A stretch of 64,000 nucleotides of DNA from Streptococcus pneumoniae. GTDB lineage: Bacteria > Bacillota > Bacilli > Lactobacillales > Streptococcaceae. Positions 34,731 through 41,596 of the stretch are shown here, piece by piece (position 1 is the stretch's first letter; the number at the start of each line of letters is the position of its first letter). Position numbers and translations under genes: made by a program. Under the pieces are notes generated by a model. The model was not told the DNA's origin and did not search any database. It saw only the letters and a program-made list of their open reading frames with translations. The DNA is taken from positions 930,001 through 994,000 of the forward strand of contig NZ_LN831051.1 in assembly GCF_001457635.1 (NCBI RefSeq), read 5' to 3'.

Positions 34731-35474
34731 GTGAAGAAGTTAAGTGTTAAAAATCTAAAAAAGCAATATGGTTCTTATGAAGCTGTCAAGGGAATTAGCT
34801 TTGAATTGGGAGAAGGAGAGTGTTTGGGTATCTTGGGAATCAACGGTGCTGGCAAAACATCCACTTTAAAGATGATTTACTCACTGACCTCAATTTCCTC
34901 AGGAGAGATTGATATCTTGGGGCAAAATATTGAAACCAATCGTCGTAAGAGTAAATCTTGTCTGGGTATTGTAGGGCAGGAGGATATGCTGGACATGACC
35001 TTGAATGTTTATGATAATCTTTTTGCTCACGGTCTATGCTATGGTATCTCATCTGTCGAACTTAGGAAGAGAATCGATTCTCTCTTGGATTTTGTTCAAC
35101 TGAGCAAACATGCGCAAAAGATGGTGAATCAGCTGTCGGGTGGGATGCGACGACGTCTTGTCTTGGCAAGAGCTCTCATCAATCGGCCTGATATTATCAT
35201 TTTAGATGAACCGACAGTTGGTTTAGACATTCAATCCCGCAATATTATTTGGGATAAACTTTTGGAGTTGAAGGAATTAGGTGTTTCCATCATTATTACT
35301 TCCCACTATATGAATGAGATTGAATATTTGACAGATAGGGTGTTGATGCTCCACCAAGGGACTATCAAAGAAGAAGGAACTGTAGAAGACTTGCTCATCA
35401 AGTATGATGCTGACAACCTTGAGACGCTTTTTTGGGGGTTGACTGGGACAGAGAAGGAGGACTTGCATGTTTAA
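34731..35474 (+). CDS. ABC exporter ATP-binding protein
   Basis: This 247-residue ATPase has Walker A GINGAGKTS (~35-43), signature LSGGMRRRL (~135), Walker B IIILDEPT and an H-loop in ITSHYMNEIEYL. It is similar to NodI/drug-exporter ATPases. The start is uncertain: GTG 34731 (KKLSVKNLKKQYG follows) fits family N-termini, while ATG 34704 adds nine residues. Its end overlaps the permease gene by 8 bases. It pairs with that permease; the substrate is unknown. Confidence 0.88.
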   Translation: MKKLSVKNLKKQYGSYEAVKGISFELGEGECLGILGINGAGKTSTLKMIYSLTSISSGEIDILGQNIETNRRKSKSCLGIVGQEDMLDMTLNVYDNLFAHGLCYGISSVELRKRIDSLLDFVQLSKHAQKMVNQLSGGMRRRLVLARALINRPDIIILDEPTVGLDIQSRNIIWDKLLELKELGVSIIITSHYMNEIEYLTDRVLMLHQGTIKEEGTVEDLLIKYDADNLETLFWGLTGTEKEDLHV

Positions 35475-36231
35475 GTTATCATTTCACTCCATCGGACACG
35501 TTGTGGTACGCAACTACATGAGTTTTAGAAATTTATTTAAAATTTCAATTGTCCCCAACCTTATCGACCCCCTCTTTTATCTTTTAGCAATGGGATTTGG
35601 AGTTGGTGCTTATTTGACGCATGTTAACGGTATGCTCTACCGTGATTTTGTCATTACAGGTTTAATTGCTGCGACTGCCATGTCTGCGGCCACCGCAGAA
35701 ACAACGGTCAATGCCTTTATCCAGTATAAGATTGAAAAGACTTATGATGCTATGTTGATGACGCCAATCAATACGAATGATATTGTGGTGGGTCAGGCTA
35801 TCTGGGCAGGTATTCGTGCAGTGATTTTTGGTGGGATTTTTTGGCTGATTTCCATACTTATCACAGCGCATTTTCATGTCTTGATGTTATTGATTCCTCT
35901 GATTTTATTTATAGTGGGTTATTTGTTTGGTGTTTTAGGACTAATCTTTACCTACTTGGCGCCGTCTAGGGAATTTCTGAATTACTACAATGTTTTGGCA
36001 ATCCGTCCTCTTTATATGTTTTCAGATACCTTCTTTCCCATTACTTCCTTGCCCCCAATACTTGGTGATTTGACTTGGTTTTCTCCCTTGTATCACGCTA
36101 CCCGCATGATTCGTATTATATGGGGAGGTGAGGTGACAGGTTTGTATCTTCATCTTATCTGGTTGATAGCCTTGGCGCTCTTGATAACGGTGCTTCCTAT
36201 GTATATGTTACATCGTAGATATTATAGATAG
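35467..36231 (+). CDS. ABC-2 type (NodJ-like) exporter permease
   Basis: This 254-residue membrane protein has six hydrophobic segments and family text FKISIVPNLIDPLFYLLAMG near the start, and RPLYMFSDTFFPI with LPPILGDLTWFSPLYHATRM near the end, as in NodJ/ABC-2 permeases. GGAGG precedes the ATG. It works with the upstream ATPase as a small exporter of unknown substrate. Confidence 0.9.
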   Translation: MFKLSFHSIGHVVVRNYMSFRNLFKISIVPNLIDPLFYLLAMGFGVGAYLTHVNGMLYRDFVITGLIAATAMSAATAETTVNAFIQYKIEKTYDAMLMTPINTNDIVVGQAIWAGIRAVIFGGIFWLISILITAHFHVLMLLIPLILFIVGYLFGVLGLIFTYLAPSREFLNYYNVLAIRPLYMFSDTFFPITSLPPILGDLTWFSPLYHATRMIRIIWGGEVTGLYLHLIWLIALALLITVLPMYMLHRRYYR

Positions 36232-36309
36232 TCTAATTATTTGTGATTTTATACTAAACGTTATTCGAATTTGGACAGGTATGGGAACTGTGCCTATCAA
36301 TATTGTAAT

Positions 36310-36410
36310 TTATGGAAGTTGAAATAGTACGGTTCAGTTTTTAAAATATTGTTAGAAATTGTTTTAAATTCCCTAATCAATTTGTATAGTTTTTATTTCA
36401 CTTTATTATA
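36310..36410 (+). repeat. RUP repeat, strongly decayed copy
   Basis: TATGGAAGTTGAAATAGTAC, AAAATATTGTTAGAAATTG and ATTTCACTTTATTATA align in order with the pneumococcal RUP seen at 39299-39405, so this is an old copy. The remainder of the gene-free stretch 36232-36637 shows no gene, only A+T-rich sequence that should hold the promoter of the DUF2785 gene. Confidence 0.6.
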
Positions 36411-36637
36411 ACTAGTTTTTCGCAATTTTTGAGACAGGAATGTGATTTTTGTGATAAGGCTCTATCATTACAAGTTTATTTGTTGTAATATGGAATAAAT
36501 CATTTATATATCTTTTCAGAAATATGCTGTTTCTCTGAATATAAATGTCTTTTTCTTTTTAACTTAATTTTACAAATTGGTAAGGTCATTTAAGACTGCC
36601 TTTTTGAACAGTTGCTAGAAATGTAGAGGTATTGACC

Positions 36638-37429
36638 ATGTATCAAGATTTACTAAGAAAAATAGCAGAAGAAAAACCAAATTATAACCAGGAGGAAATC
36701 CAGTGGTTGCTTGATCATTTGGGAGATCCTTCTCCAGAAATTCGTGATGATCTTGTTTTTACAAGCTTTGCTAAGGAGATTCAGGAAGAGCTATTTACAC
36801 AGGAACAATTTCATTTCATTGCTGAGGTGGTCTTAGCTGATGGAGGGTTAGATAAAGAGATTGATAAGGTAGGCTTGTCAACACTTGAACGTTCTTTTAG
36901 GGCACTTATTTATGCAAATCTCTTGTCTGCAGATGCTAACCAGCAATCGGTTTTTTATCAGGGATTACAATCAGAAATTCGTAATGTCCTTTTAAATCAA
37001 GGCTTGCACTATCTTTCAAAAGAAAAGGATACAACAGGTTTCTCAAGTCAGTATGGTTGGGTTCATTCTTTTGCACATGGAGCCGATTTACTGACAGAGG
37101 TGGTTTGTCATCCGGGCTTTCCTAAAAACAGAGTTCATGAAGTATTTAAGATACTTGGCCAACTATTTAAAAGAATGTCGATTCGCTTTACAGATGATGA
37201 GGATTGGCGTTTAGCAAGAGTGATCTATGAACCTATTTTACAAGGGAAGTTAGCGCAAGAACAAGTAGCTTCTTGGATAAAAACTGTTGATTTTCCGATA
37301 GAAGAAAGGGAGAATTTTTACAAATTTTCCAACTTTAGATCCTGTCTGGTGGAAGTCTATGTCCAACTTGACCAGAGAAATAGTTTACAAGATGAGTTGA
37401 AAGAAGCTATCCAGTCTTTTCAATACTAG
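36638..37429 (+). CDS. DUF2785 family protein
   Basis: This 263-residue soluble protein is built mainly of helices. Features are LLDHLGDPSPEIRDDLVFTS, the WVHSFAHGADLL motif in the middle (conserved His-rich centre of the family) and RVHEVFKILGQLFKRM. I recognise it as DUF2785; no function is known. The start is ATG 36638 with AGAGGT upstream; the TTG two codons earlier is less likely. It appears to be a single-gene unit. Confidence 0.8.
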   Translation: MYQDLLRKIAEEKPNYNQEEIQWLLDHLGDPSPEIRDDLVFTSFAKEIQEELFTQEQFHFIAEVVLADGGLDKEIDKVGLSTLERSFRALIYANLLSADANQQSVFYQGLQSEIRNVLLNQGLHYLSKEKDTTGFSSQYGWVHSFAHGADLLTEVVCHPGFPKNRVHEVFKILGQLFKRMSIRFTDDEDWRLARVIYEPILQGKLAQEQVASWIKTVDFPIEERENFYKFSNFRSCLVEVYVQLDQRNSLQDELKEAIQSFQY

Positions 37430-37478
37430 AGATTAGCTAATAGTTCTATGATTTTCAAAAAATTTCCAATCAATTTTC

Positions 37479-37507
37479 TTGAAACCCTTTCCTACTTTTG
37501 ATAGACT
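37479..37507 (+). promoter_or_regulatory. Promoter of the aquaporin gene
   Basis: TTGAAA (37479-37484) and TAGACT (37502-37507) are 17 bases apart, with the ATG 33 bases downstream of the -10 box. Confidence 0.65.
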
Positions 37508-37539
37508 AGTATCTAGTTTTTGAAAAAAGGAGAAAGAAA

Positions 37540-38208
37540 ATGAAAAAATTTGTTGCTGAGTTAATCGGTACGTTCATGCTTGTATTCGTCGGGACAGGAG
37601 CTGTTGTTTTTGGAAATGGTCTTGATGGCCTTGGTCACCTTGGAATCGCCTTTGCTTTTGGTTTAGCAATCGTGGTGGCAGCCTACTCAATCGGAACTGT
37701 TTCAGGTGCTCACTTGAACCCGGCTGTTTCGATTGCTATGTTTGTAAACAAACGTTTGTCATCTTCAGAACTTGTAAACTACATCCTTGGTCAGGTTGTT
37801 GGAGCTTTCATCGCTTCTGGCGCAGTCTTCTTCCTCTTGGGTAATTCAGGTATGTCAACTGCTAGTCTTGGTGAAAATGCCTTGGCAAACGGTGTCACTG
37901 TCTTTGGTGGTTTCTTGTTTGAAGTCATCGCAACTTTCTTATTTGTCTTGGTTATCATGACTGTGACTTCAGAAAGTAAGGGCAATGGCGCGATTGCTGG
38001 TTTGGTAATCGGTTTGTCATTGATGGCGATGATTCTTGTCGGATTGAAGATTACTGGACTTTCAGTAAACCCAGCTCGTAGCTTGGCACCAGCTGTCTTG
38101 GTAGGCGGCGCAGCCCTTCAACAAGTTTGGATTTTTATCCTTGCACCAATCGCTGGTGGAGTTCTTGCAGCCCTTGTTGCAAAAAATTTCCTTGGAACAG
38201 AAGAATAA
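37540..38208 (+). CDS. Aquaporin (MIP family channel)
   Basis: This 222-residue six-helix membrane channel has two half-helix pore motifs: N60-P61-A62 in GAHLNPAVS and N177-P178-A179-R180 in VNPARS. It is an orthodox water-type aquaporin by length; pneumococcal relatives are also discussed for oxygen or peroxide passage. AAAGGAG precedes the start, and it has its own promoter and terminator. Confidence 0.93.
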   Translation: MKKFVAELIGTFMLVFVGTGAVVFGNGLDGLGHLGIAFAFGLAIVVAAYSIGTVSGAHLNPAVSIAMFVNKRLSSSELVNYILGQVVGAFIASGAVFFLLGNSGMSTASLGENALANGVTVFGGFLFEVIATFLFVLVIMTVTSESKGNGAIAGLVIGLSLMAMILVGLKITGLSVNPARSLAPAVLVGGAALQQVWIFILAPIAGGVLAALVAKNFLGTEE

Positions 38209-38217
38209 TTGAAACTC

Positions 38218-38256
38218 AAAAAGCCTTGCTCCTCATCTTGAGGAACAGGGCTTTTT
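38218..38256 (+). terminator. Intrinsic terminator after the aquaporin gene
   Basis: AAAAAGCC...GGGCTTTTT forms a long stem with internal pairing (CTCCTCA/TTGAGGA), 10 bases after the stop, ending in a T-tract. Confidence 0.85.
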
Positions 38257-38262
38257 CGTATG

Positions 38263-38638
38263 ATACTCTTCGAAAATCTCTTCAAACCACGTCAGCTTCA
38301 CCTTGCCGTAGGTATGGTTACTGACTTCGTCAGTTCTATCCACAACCTCAAAACAGTGTTTTGATCTGACTTCGTCAGTTCTATCTGCAACCTCAAAACA
38401 GTGTTTTAAGCTGACTTCGTCAGTTCTATCTGCAACCTCAAAACAGTGTTTTGATCTGACTTCGTCAGTTCTATCTGCAATCTCAAAGCAGTGTTTTGAT
38501 CTGACTTCGTCAGTTCTATCTGCAACCTCAAAACGGTGTTTTGATCTGACTTCGTCAGTTTCATCTACAACCTCAAAACACTGCTTTGAGCAACCTGCGG
38601 CTAACTTCCTAGTTTGCTCTTTGATTTTCATTGAGTAT
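38263..38638. repeat. BOX element: boxA, six boxB, boxC
   Basis: The element runs from ATACTCTTCGAAAATC to TTGATTTTCATTGAGTAT, with mirrored ends. boxA is 38263-38320 (CACGTCAGC, CTTGCCGTAG). boxB repeats six times with a strict 45-base period starting at 38321, 38366, 38411, 38456, 38501 and 38546, each opening CTGACTTCGTCAG, itself a small palindrome. boxC is 38591-38638. Most BOX copies have one or two boxB units, so this is an expanded copy. It lies between the terminator of the aquaporin gene and the 3' end of the que chimera. Confidence 0.93.
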
Positions 38639-38642
38639 GACT

Positions 38643-39176
38643 TTAGCGGTTGTCAATTTTCTCTGGATAAAGGTCGTGTTGGAAGAGGCGTTGTTCTGCC
38701 AAGCCCTCATACTTAGTTCCTTGCTTACCGTAGTTATAGTAGGGGTCGATTGAAATGCCACCGCGCGGAGTGAATTTTCCCCAGACTTCTAAATAGCGAG
38801 GGTCTAGCAAGTTGACCAAGTCTTTCCCGATGGTGTTGATACAGTTTTCGTGGAAATCTCCGTGGTTTCGGTAGATAAATAGATATAGTTTGAGGGATTT
38901 TGACTCGACACAGAGCTTGTCAGGAATGTAGGAAATATGAATCGTCGCAAAGTCTGGCTGAGCAGTGATTTGTCCCAGCAGAGACATATCGAGGATATGG
39001 TGACGAATGCCCTGTTCCTTAGCGATTTCTCTAGTAATTTGAATTTCGAGGTGATGACGTTGGCCGTAGGCAAAGGTGACAGCTTCGACTGTTTCATAGT
39101 GTTGCATGACCCAGAAAAGGCAGGTTGTTGAATCTTGACCACCACTAAAGACGACCAAGGCTGATTGATGTTTCAT
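38643..39176 (-). pseudogene. QueC-QueF chimera left by a deletion in the queuosine pathway operon
   Basis: The 177-residue frame is open but composite. Residues 1-~70 are the N-terminus of QueC (7-cyano-7-deazaguanine synthase), with PP-loop SGGQDS at 11-16. Residues ~73-177 are the C-terminal two thirds of QueF (preQ0 reductase): [33 protein letters not shown] and [19 protein letters not shown]. The junction is near GQITAQPDF. QueC's later zinc-binding cysteines are lost, as is QueF's catalytic cysteine, which should lie just before the QPDF. Genes expected between them (queD, queE) are gone, so neither activity is likely. ATG 39176 has AAGGAGT upstream. Confidence 0.82.
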
Positions 39177-39213
39177 AGTACTCCTTCCAAAATGGGAAAT
39201 GTTCAGAGCACGC

Positions 39214-39284
39214 AAAAAGCTCCCATTAGGGAGCTAAAAAATACCAAATCGAGTTTTTTTAGCGATGGCATATCCCAAACATCG
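39214..39284 (-). promoter_or_regulatory. Leader with terminator hairpin and possible preQ1-type aptamer upstream of the que chimera
   Basis: On the minus strand, AGCTCCC TAAT GGGAGCT followed by five T (39214-39235) is an intrinsic terminator, about 38 bases before the start codon. Just upstream, CGATG/CATCG (39263-39284) forms a 5-bp stem over a 12-base loop and is followed by an A-rich tail (CTAAAAAAACTCG), a layout like class-I preQ1 riboswitches. The terminator is clear; the aptamer is a suggestion from layout and gene context. Confidence 0.4.
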
Positions 39285-39298
39285 TAATATTCTACTTA

Positions 39299-39405
39299 TA
39301 TAGTAAAATGAAATAAGAACAGGACAAATCGATCAGGACAGTTAAATCGATTTCTAACAATGTTTTAGAAGTAGAGGTGTACTATTCTAGTTTCAATCTA
39401 CTATA
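39299..39405 (-). repeat. RUP repeat, well preserved
   Basis: This 107-base element runs from TATAGTAAAATGAAATAAG to TTTCAATCTACTATA, with short inverted ends. It is the minus-strand orientation of the pneumococcal RUP (which reads TATAGTAGATTGAAACTAG...). It is the best-preserved of three copies here and fits RUP's canonical length. Confidence 0.88.
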
Positions 39406-39441
39406 GTCTAGCATATTTTTTGAAAAATGGCAAAGGGCAAG

Positions 39442-39472
39442 AAAAAAGAGACCAAAGAAAGTACTTGGTCTC
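39442..39472 (-). terminator. Intrinsic terminator of trxA
   Basis: On the minus strand, GAGACCAAG / CTTTGGTCTC pair around a short loop and are followed by TTTTTTC, just after the trxA stop. Confidence 0.85.
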
Positions 39473-39480
39473 TCGTTTGA

Positions 39481-39795
39481 TTAGCTCAATTCAGCAATGA
39501 TGGCCTTGATTTGTTCTGCTGTGTGAACACCTGCAACTTGTTTGACAACTTGGCCGTCTTTTTTGAAGAGAAGAGTTGGAATAGACATGATTCCAAAAGC
39601 ACGAGCTGTGTTTGGATTTTCATCAACGTCCATTTTAACGATTTTCAAGACATCTTCTGAAAGTTCTTCAGACAATTTGTCCAAGATTGGACCTTGCATA
39701 CGACATGGACCACACCAAGTTGCCCAGAAGTCTACTAAGACCAAACCGTCTTTTGTTTCTTGTTCGAATGTTGCATCTGTAATTGCTTTTGCCAT
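39481..39795 (-). CDS. trxA: Thioredoxin
   Basis: This 104-residue thioredoxin has the redox motif W27-C28-G-P-C31 (FWATWCGPCR), the cis-proline segment SIPTLLFKKDG and normal length. It reduces protein disulfides in the cytosol. AAGGAG precedes the ATG. It lies 16 bases after the DUF4649 gene and shares its promoter. Confidence 0.97.
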   Translation of the reverse strand: MAKAITDATFEQETKDGLVLVDFWATWCGPCRMQGPILDKLSEELSEDVLKIVKMDVDENPNTARAFGIMSIPTLLFKKDGQVVKQVAGVHTAEQIKAIIAELS

Positions 39796-39811
39796 TGTAT
39801 TTCTCCTTTTT

Positions 39812-40033
39812 TTAGTTATATTGGCTTAAATCTTGTTTCATGAGATAGAAGAAGATATCTCCATAAGTCCCATGGTAGTCCAAATTATGACCCTTGTAAG
39901 TTAATTTTTGGACAGGGTAGTAGTCTGCGACGCCGATAAGGCAAGCTTGTTGCGAACGTTCAAAGTCTTCATAAGACTCGAAAGTCACAGTTCTTTCGTT
40001 CTTGCTGGCATCTATATAGGTAATTTCAATCAT
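39812..40033 (-). CDS. DUF4649 family small protein
   Basis: This 73-residue soluble protein starts MIEITYIDASKNERTVTFES and contains GDIFFYLMKQDL at its end. I recognise it as the streptococcal DUF4649 family of unknown function, habitually found before trxA. I chose the ATG at 40033: the 27 extra codons of the longer open frame would begin inside the promoter region (TTGACA at 40089-40094, TAAAAT at 40065-40070). Confidence 0.82.
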   Translation of the reverse strand: MIEITYIDASKNERTVTFESYEDFERSQQACLIGVADYYPVQKLTYKGHNLDYHGTYGDIFFYLMKQDLSQYN

Positions 40034-40064
40034 ATTTAAAACTTCTTTGTTTAATGCTAACTTT

Positions 40065-40116
40065 ATTTTACTCCTTATAAAAGAGAATGTCAAGAAAAAT
40101 GATTGCGCACGCAACT
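40065..40116 (-). promoter_or_regulatory. Promoter of the DUF4649-trxA unit with adjacent palindrome
   Basis: On the minus strand, TTGACA (40089-40094) and TAAAAT (40065-40070) are 18 bases apart. ATTGCGCACGCAAC at 40103-40116 (arms TTGCG/CGCAA) lies just upstream of the -35 box and closely matches the palindrome in the marR promoter at 40588-40601, so both are probably sites for the same regulator. Confidence 0.65.
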
Positions 40117-40132
40117 TTTTTTTAAAATCATC

Positions 40133-40514
40133 TTAAATCAAGAAATCCAAACCTGCTTCTAAGCTTTCTTCGACAGTCTTTTGTAGCGAGGCCAGTGTCT
40201 TTTGCCCATCATTTGTCAGGCAGATAAAACTAGAGCGTCTATCTTGATGGCAACACATGCGACTGAGTAGACCGCAATTTTTAGCTTCCAAGCGAGCCAC
40301 CATCCTAGAAACTGCGCTCGGGCTCAGATGAAGCTTATCTGGCAGGTCAATCTGGCGTAGAGATTTTTCTTCAGCCAAGTCCAGATAGTAGAGCAGGTAG
40401 AACCTCTTTCAAGGTCAGACTTTGCTCGCTCTGTTGGGCAATGGTCTCTTCCAAGAGACTTTCAATTTCTTTCTGACGCCGATTGAAGTCAAACCATTTT
40501 TCCAAATAGGTCAT
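40133..40514 (-). pseudogene. MarR-family regulator, frameshifted
   Basis: The N-terminal part (MTYLEKWFDFNRRQKEIESL) and the C-terminal winged helix (LRQIDLPDKLHLSPSAVSRM, then DRRSSFICLTNDGQKTL) lie in different frames. An extra G in AAAGAGGTTCTAC near 40408 causes the shift; removing it restores EFYLLYYLDLAEEK through the joint. The intact product would be about 127 residues with a normal DNA-binding domain. A GGAGACACT site precedes ATG 40514. A sequencing error is possible, as the lesion is one base. Confidence 0.85.
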
Positions 40515-40587
40515 AGTGTCTCCTTTCTTTTTAGAGTCATAATATAGAAGAAAGTCCATTAACGGGCAGTCTCTGCGTCACAAGATG

Positions 40588-40631
40588 ATTGCGCATGCAA
40601 TAATTATACTACTTTTCAAGAATACTGGCAA
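40588..40631 (-). promoter_or_regulatory. marR promoter with operator at the start site
   Basis: On the minus strand, TTGCCA (40626-40631) and TATAAT (40603-40608) are 17 bases apart. The palindrome ATTGCATGCGCAAT (40588-40601, arms ATTGC/GCAAT) follows directly after the -10 box over the start site, the usual place for autorepression by a MarR protein. Confidence 0.72.
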
Positions 40632-40782
40632 GCTCTGTTTTTTAGTGGTTTTATTTTTGTGTGAATAATGGGGAAATCCTATTGTTTCAATTTCTAACTC
40701 CTTATCACATTCGAATTCAGATTTTATTTCATTTCTCTATCTATAGTTGCTTAGTTTAAAATAAGCATGGTCTAATAAAGCT

Positions 40783-41354
40783 ATGGCATATAGTACTGAT
40801 TTTAAACAGCGAGCATTAGATTCCATCAAAGAGGGGCACAGACATGTCGAGGCGGCCAAAGTTTTTGATGTTGGCGCCAAAACTCTCTTCACGTGGGAAA
40901 AGAAAGACGTGAACAAAGGAACTTAGAGCGGAAAAAGCGAGTCGTCAAAAAGCGTAAGATCCCTTTAGAAGAATTGAAAGCCTTTGTAGAGGCTCATCCA
41001 GACGCTTTTTTACGGGAAATTGCGGCCCGTTTTGATTGTGCTTTGCCCTCCGTATGGACAGTTTTAAAGCAGATTAAGGTCATTTTAAAAAAGACGGCCA
41101 GTTTTAGGGAACAAAAGCCTGAGAAAGTTTCTGAGTTTCTTGATATTTTGGATAACCTAAAAGATTTACCAGTCCTATATATTGACGAAACGGGAATCAA
41201 CCGCTACCTCTATCGTCCTTATGCAGGGGCTCCTAGAGGGGAGAAAGTCTATGACAAGATTAGCGGACGGCGTTTTGAGCGGACTAATGAGGTGGAGCAA
41301 AAACTCAATGGTAGTTTTCTAATCAGATATATTGATTCACAAATTAGAGAATGA
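40783..41354 (+). pseudogene. IS630-Spn1-type transposase remnant
   Basis: ATG 40783 opens MAYSTDFKQRALDSIKEGHR with a helix-turn-helix (VEAAKVFDVGAKTLFTWEKK) and then loses frame. The continuation in another frame (RKIPLEELKAFVEAHPDAFL, LREIAARFDCALPSVWTVLK, VLYIDETGINRYLYRPYAG) carries the first catalytic Asp-Glu region of IS630 transposases, then breaks off with the rest missing. It is dead. IS630-Spn1 is the proposed mobiliser of RUP elements, of which three copies are in this window. Confidence 0.85.
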
Positions 41355-41506
41355 AAGAATAATTATGCATAAAAATAGGAATATAAACCAAAAATTAGCT
41401 GATTTATACTCAGTTACGTGTCTTTATAAAAAACTTATCTTATAATATATATATATATACAAAATAGTAAAATGCTTTTTTTTTTAGCAAAAATACCTCA
41501 AGTTTC

Positions 41507-41535
41507 TTGCTATTTTGGGTTCCCTATTCTATAAT
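41507..41535 (+). promoter_or_regulatory. psrP promoter
   Basis: TTGCTA (41507-41512) and TATAAT (41530-41535) are 17 bases apart, about 60 bases before the psrP reading frame. A run of ten T (41476-41485) and an alternating TA tract (about 41443-41459) lie just upstream and could vary in length. Confidence 0.7.
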
Positions 41536-41596
41536 TATAGTATGGTAATTTATTTATATCCATACATGAAAATAATACTCGAAAGGAAATTTCAAA

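Noticed and set aside
38321..38590. Regular 45-base repeats that could suggest a CRISPR array
   Set aside because: There are no unique spacers; the period equals boxB and the flanks are boxA and boxC.
38233..38631. 132-codon minus-strand frame with FEVADRTDEV repeats
   Set aside because: It is a translation of the BOX element; no start site and no protein-like conservation.
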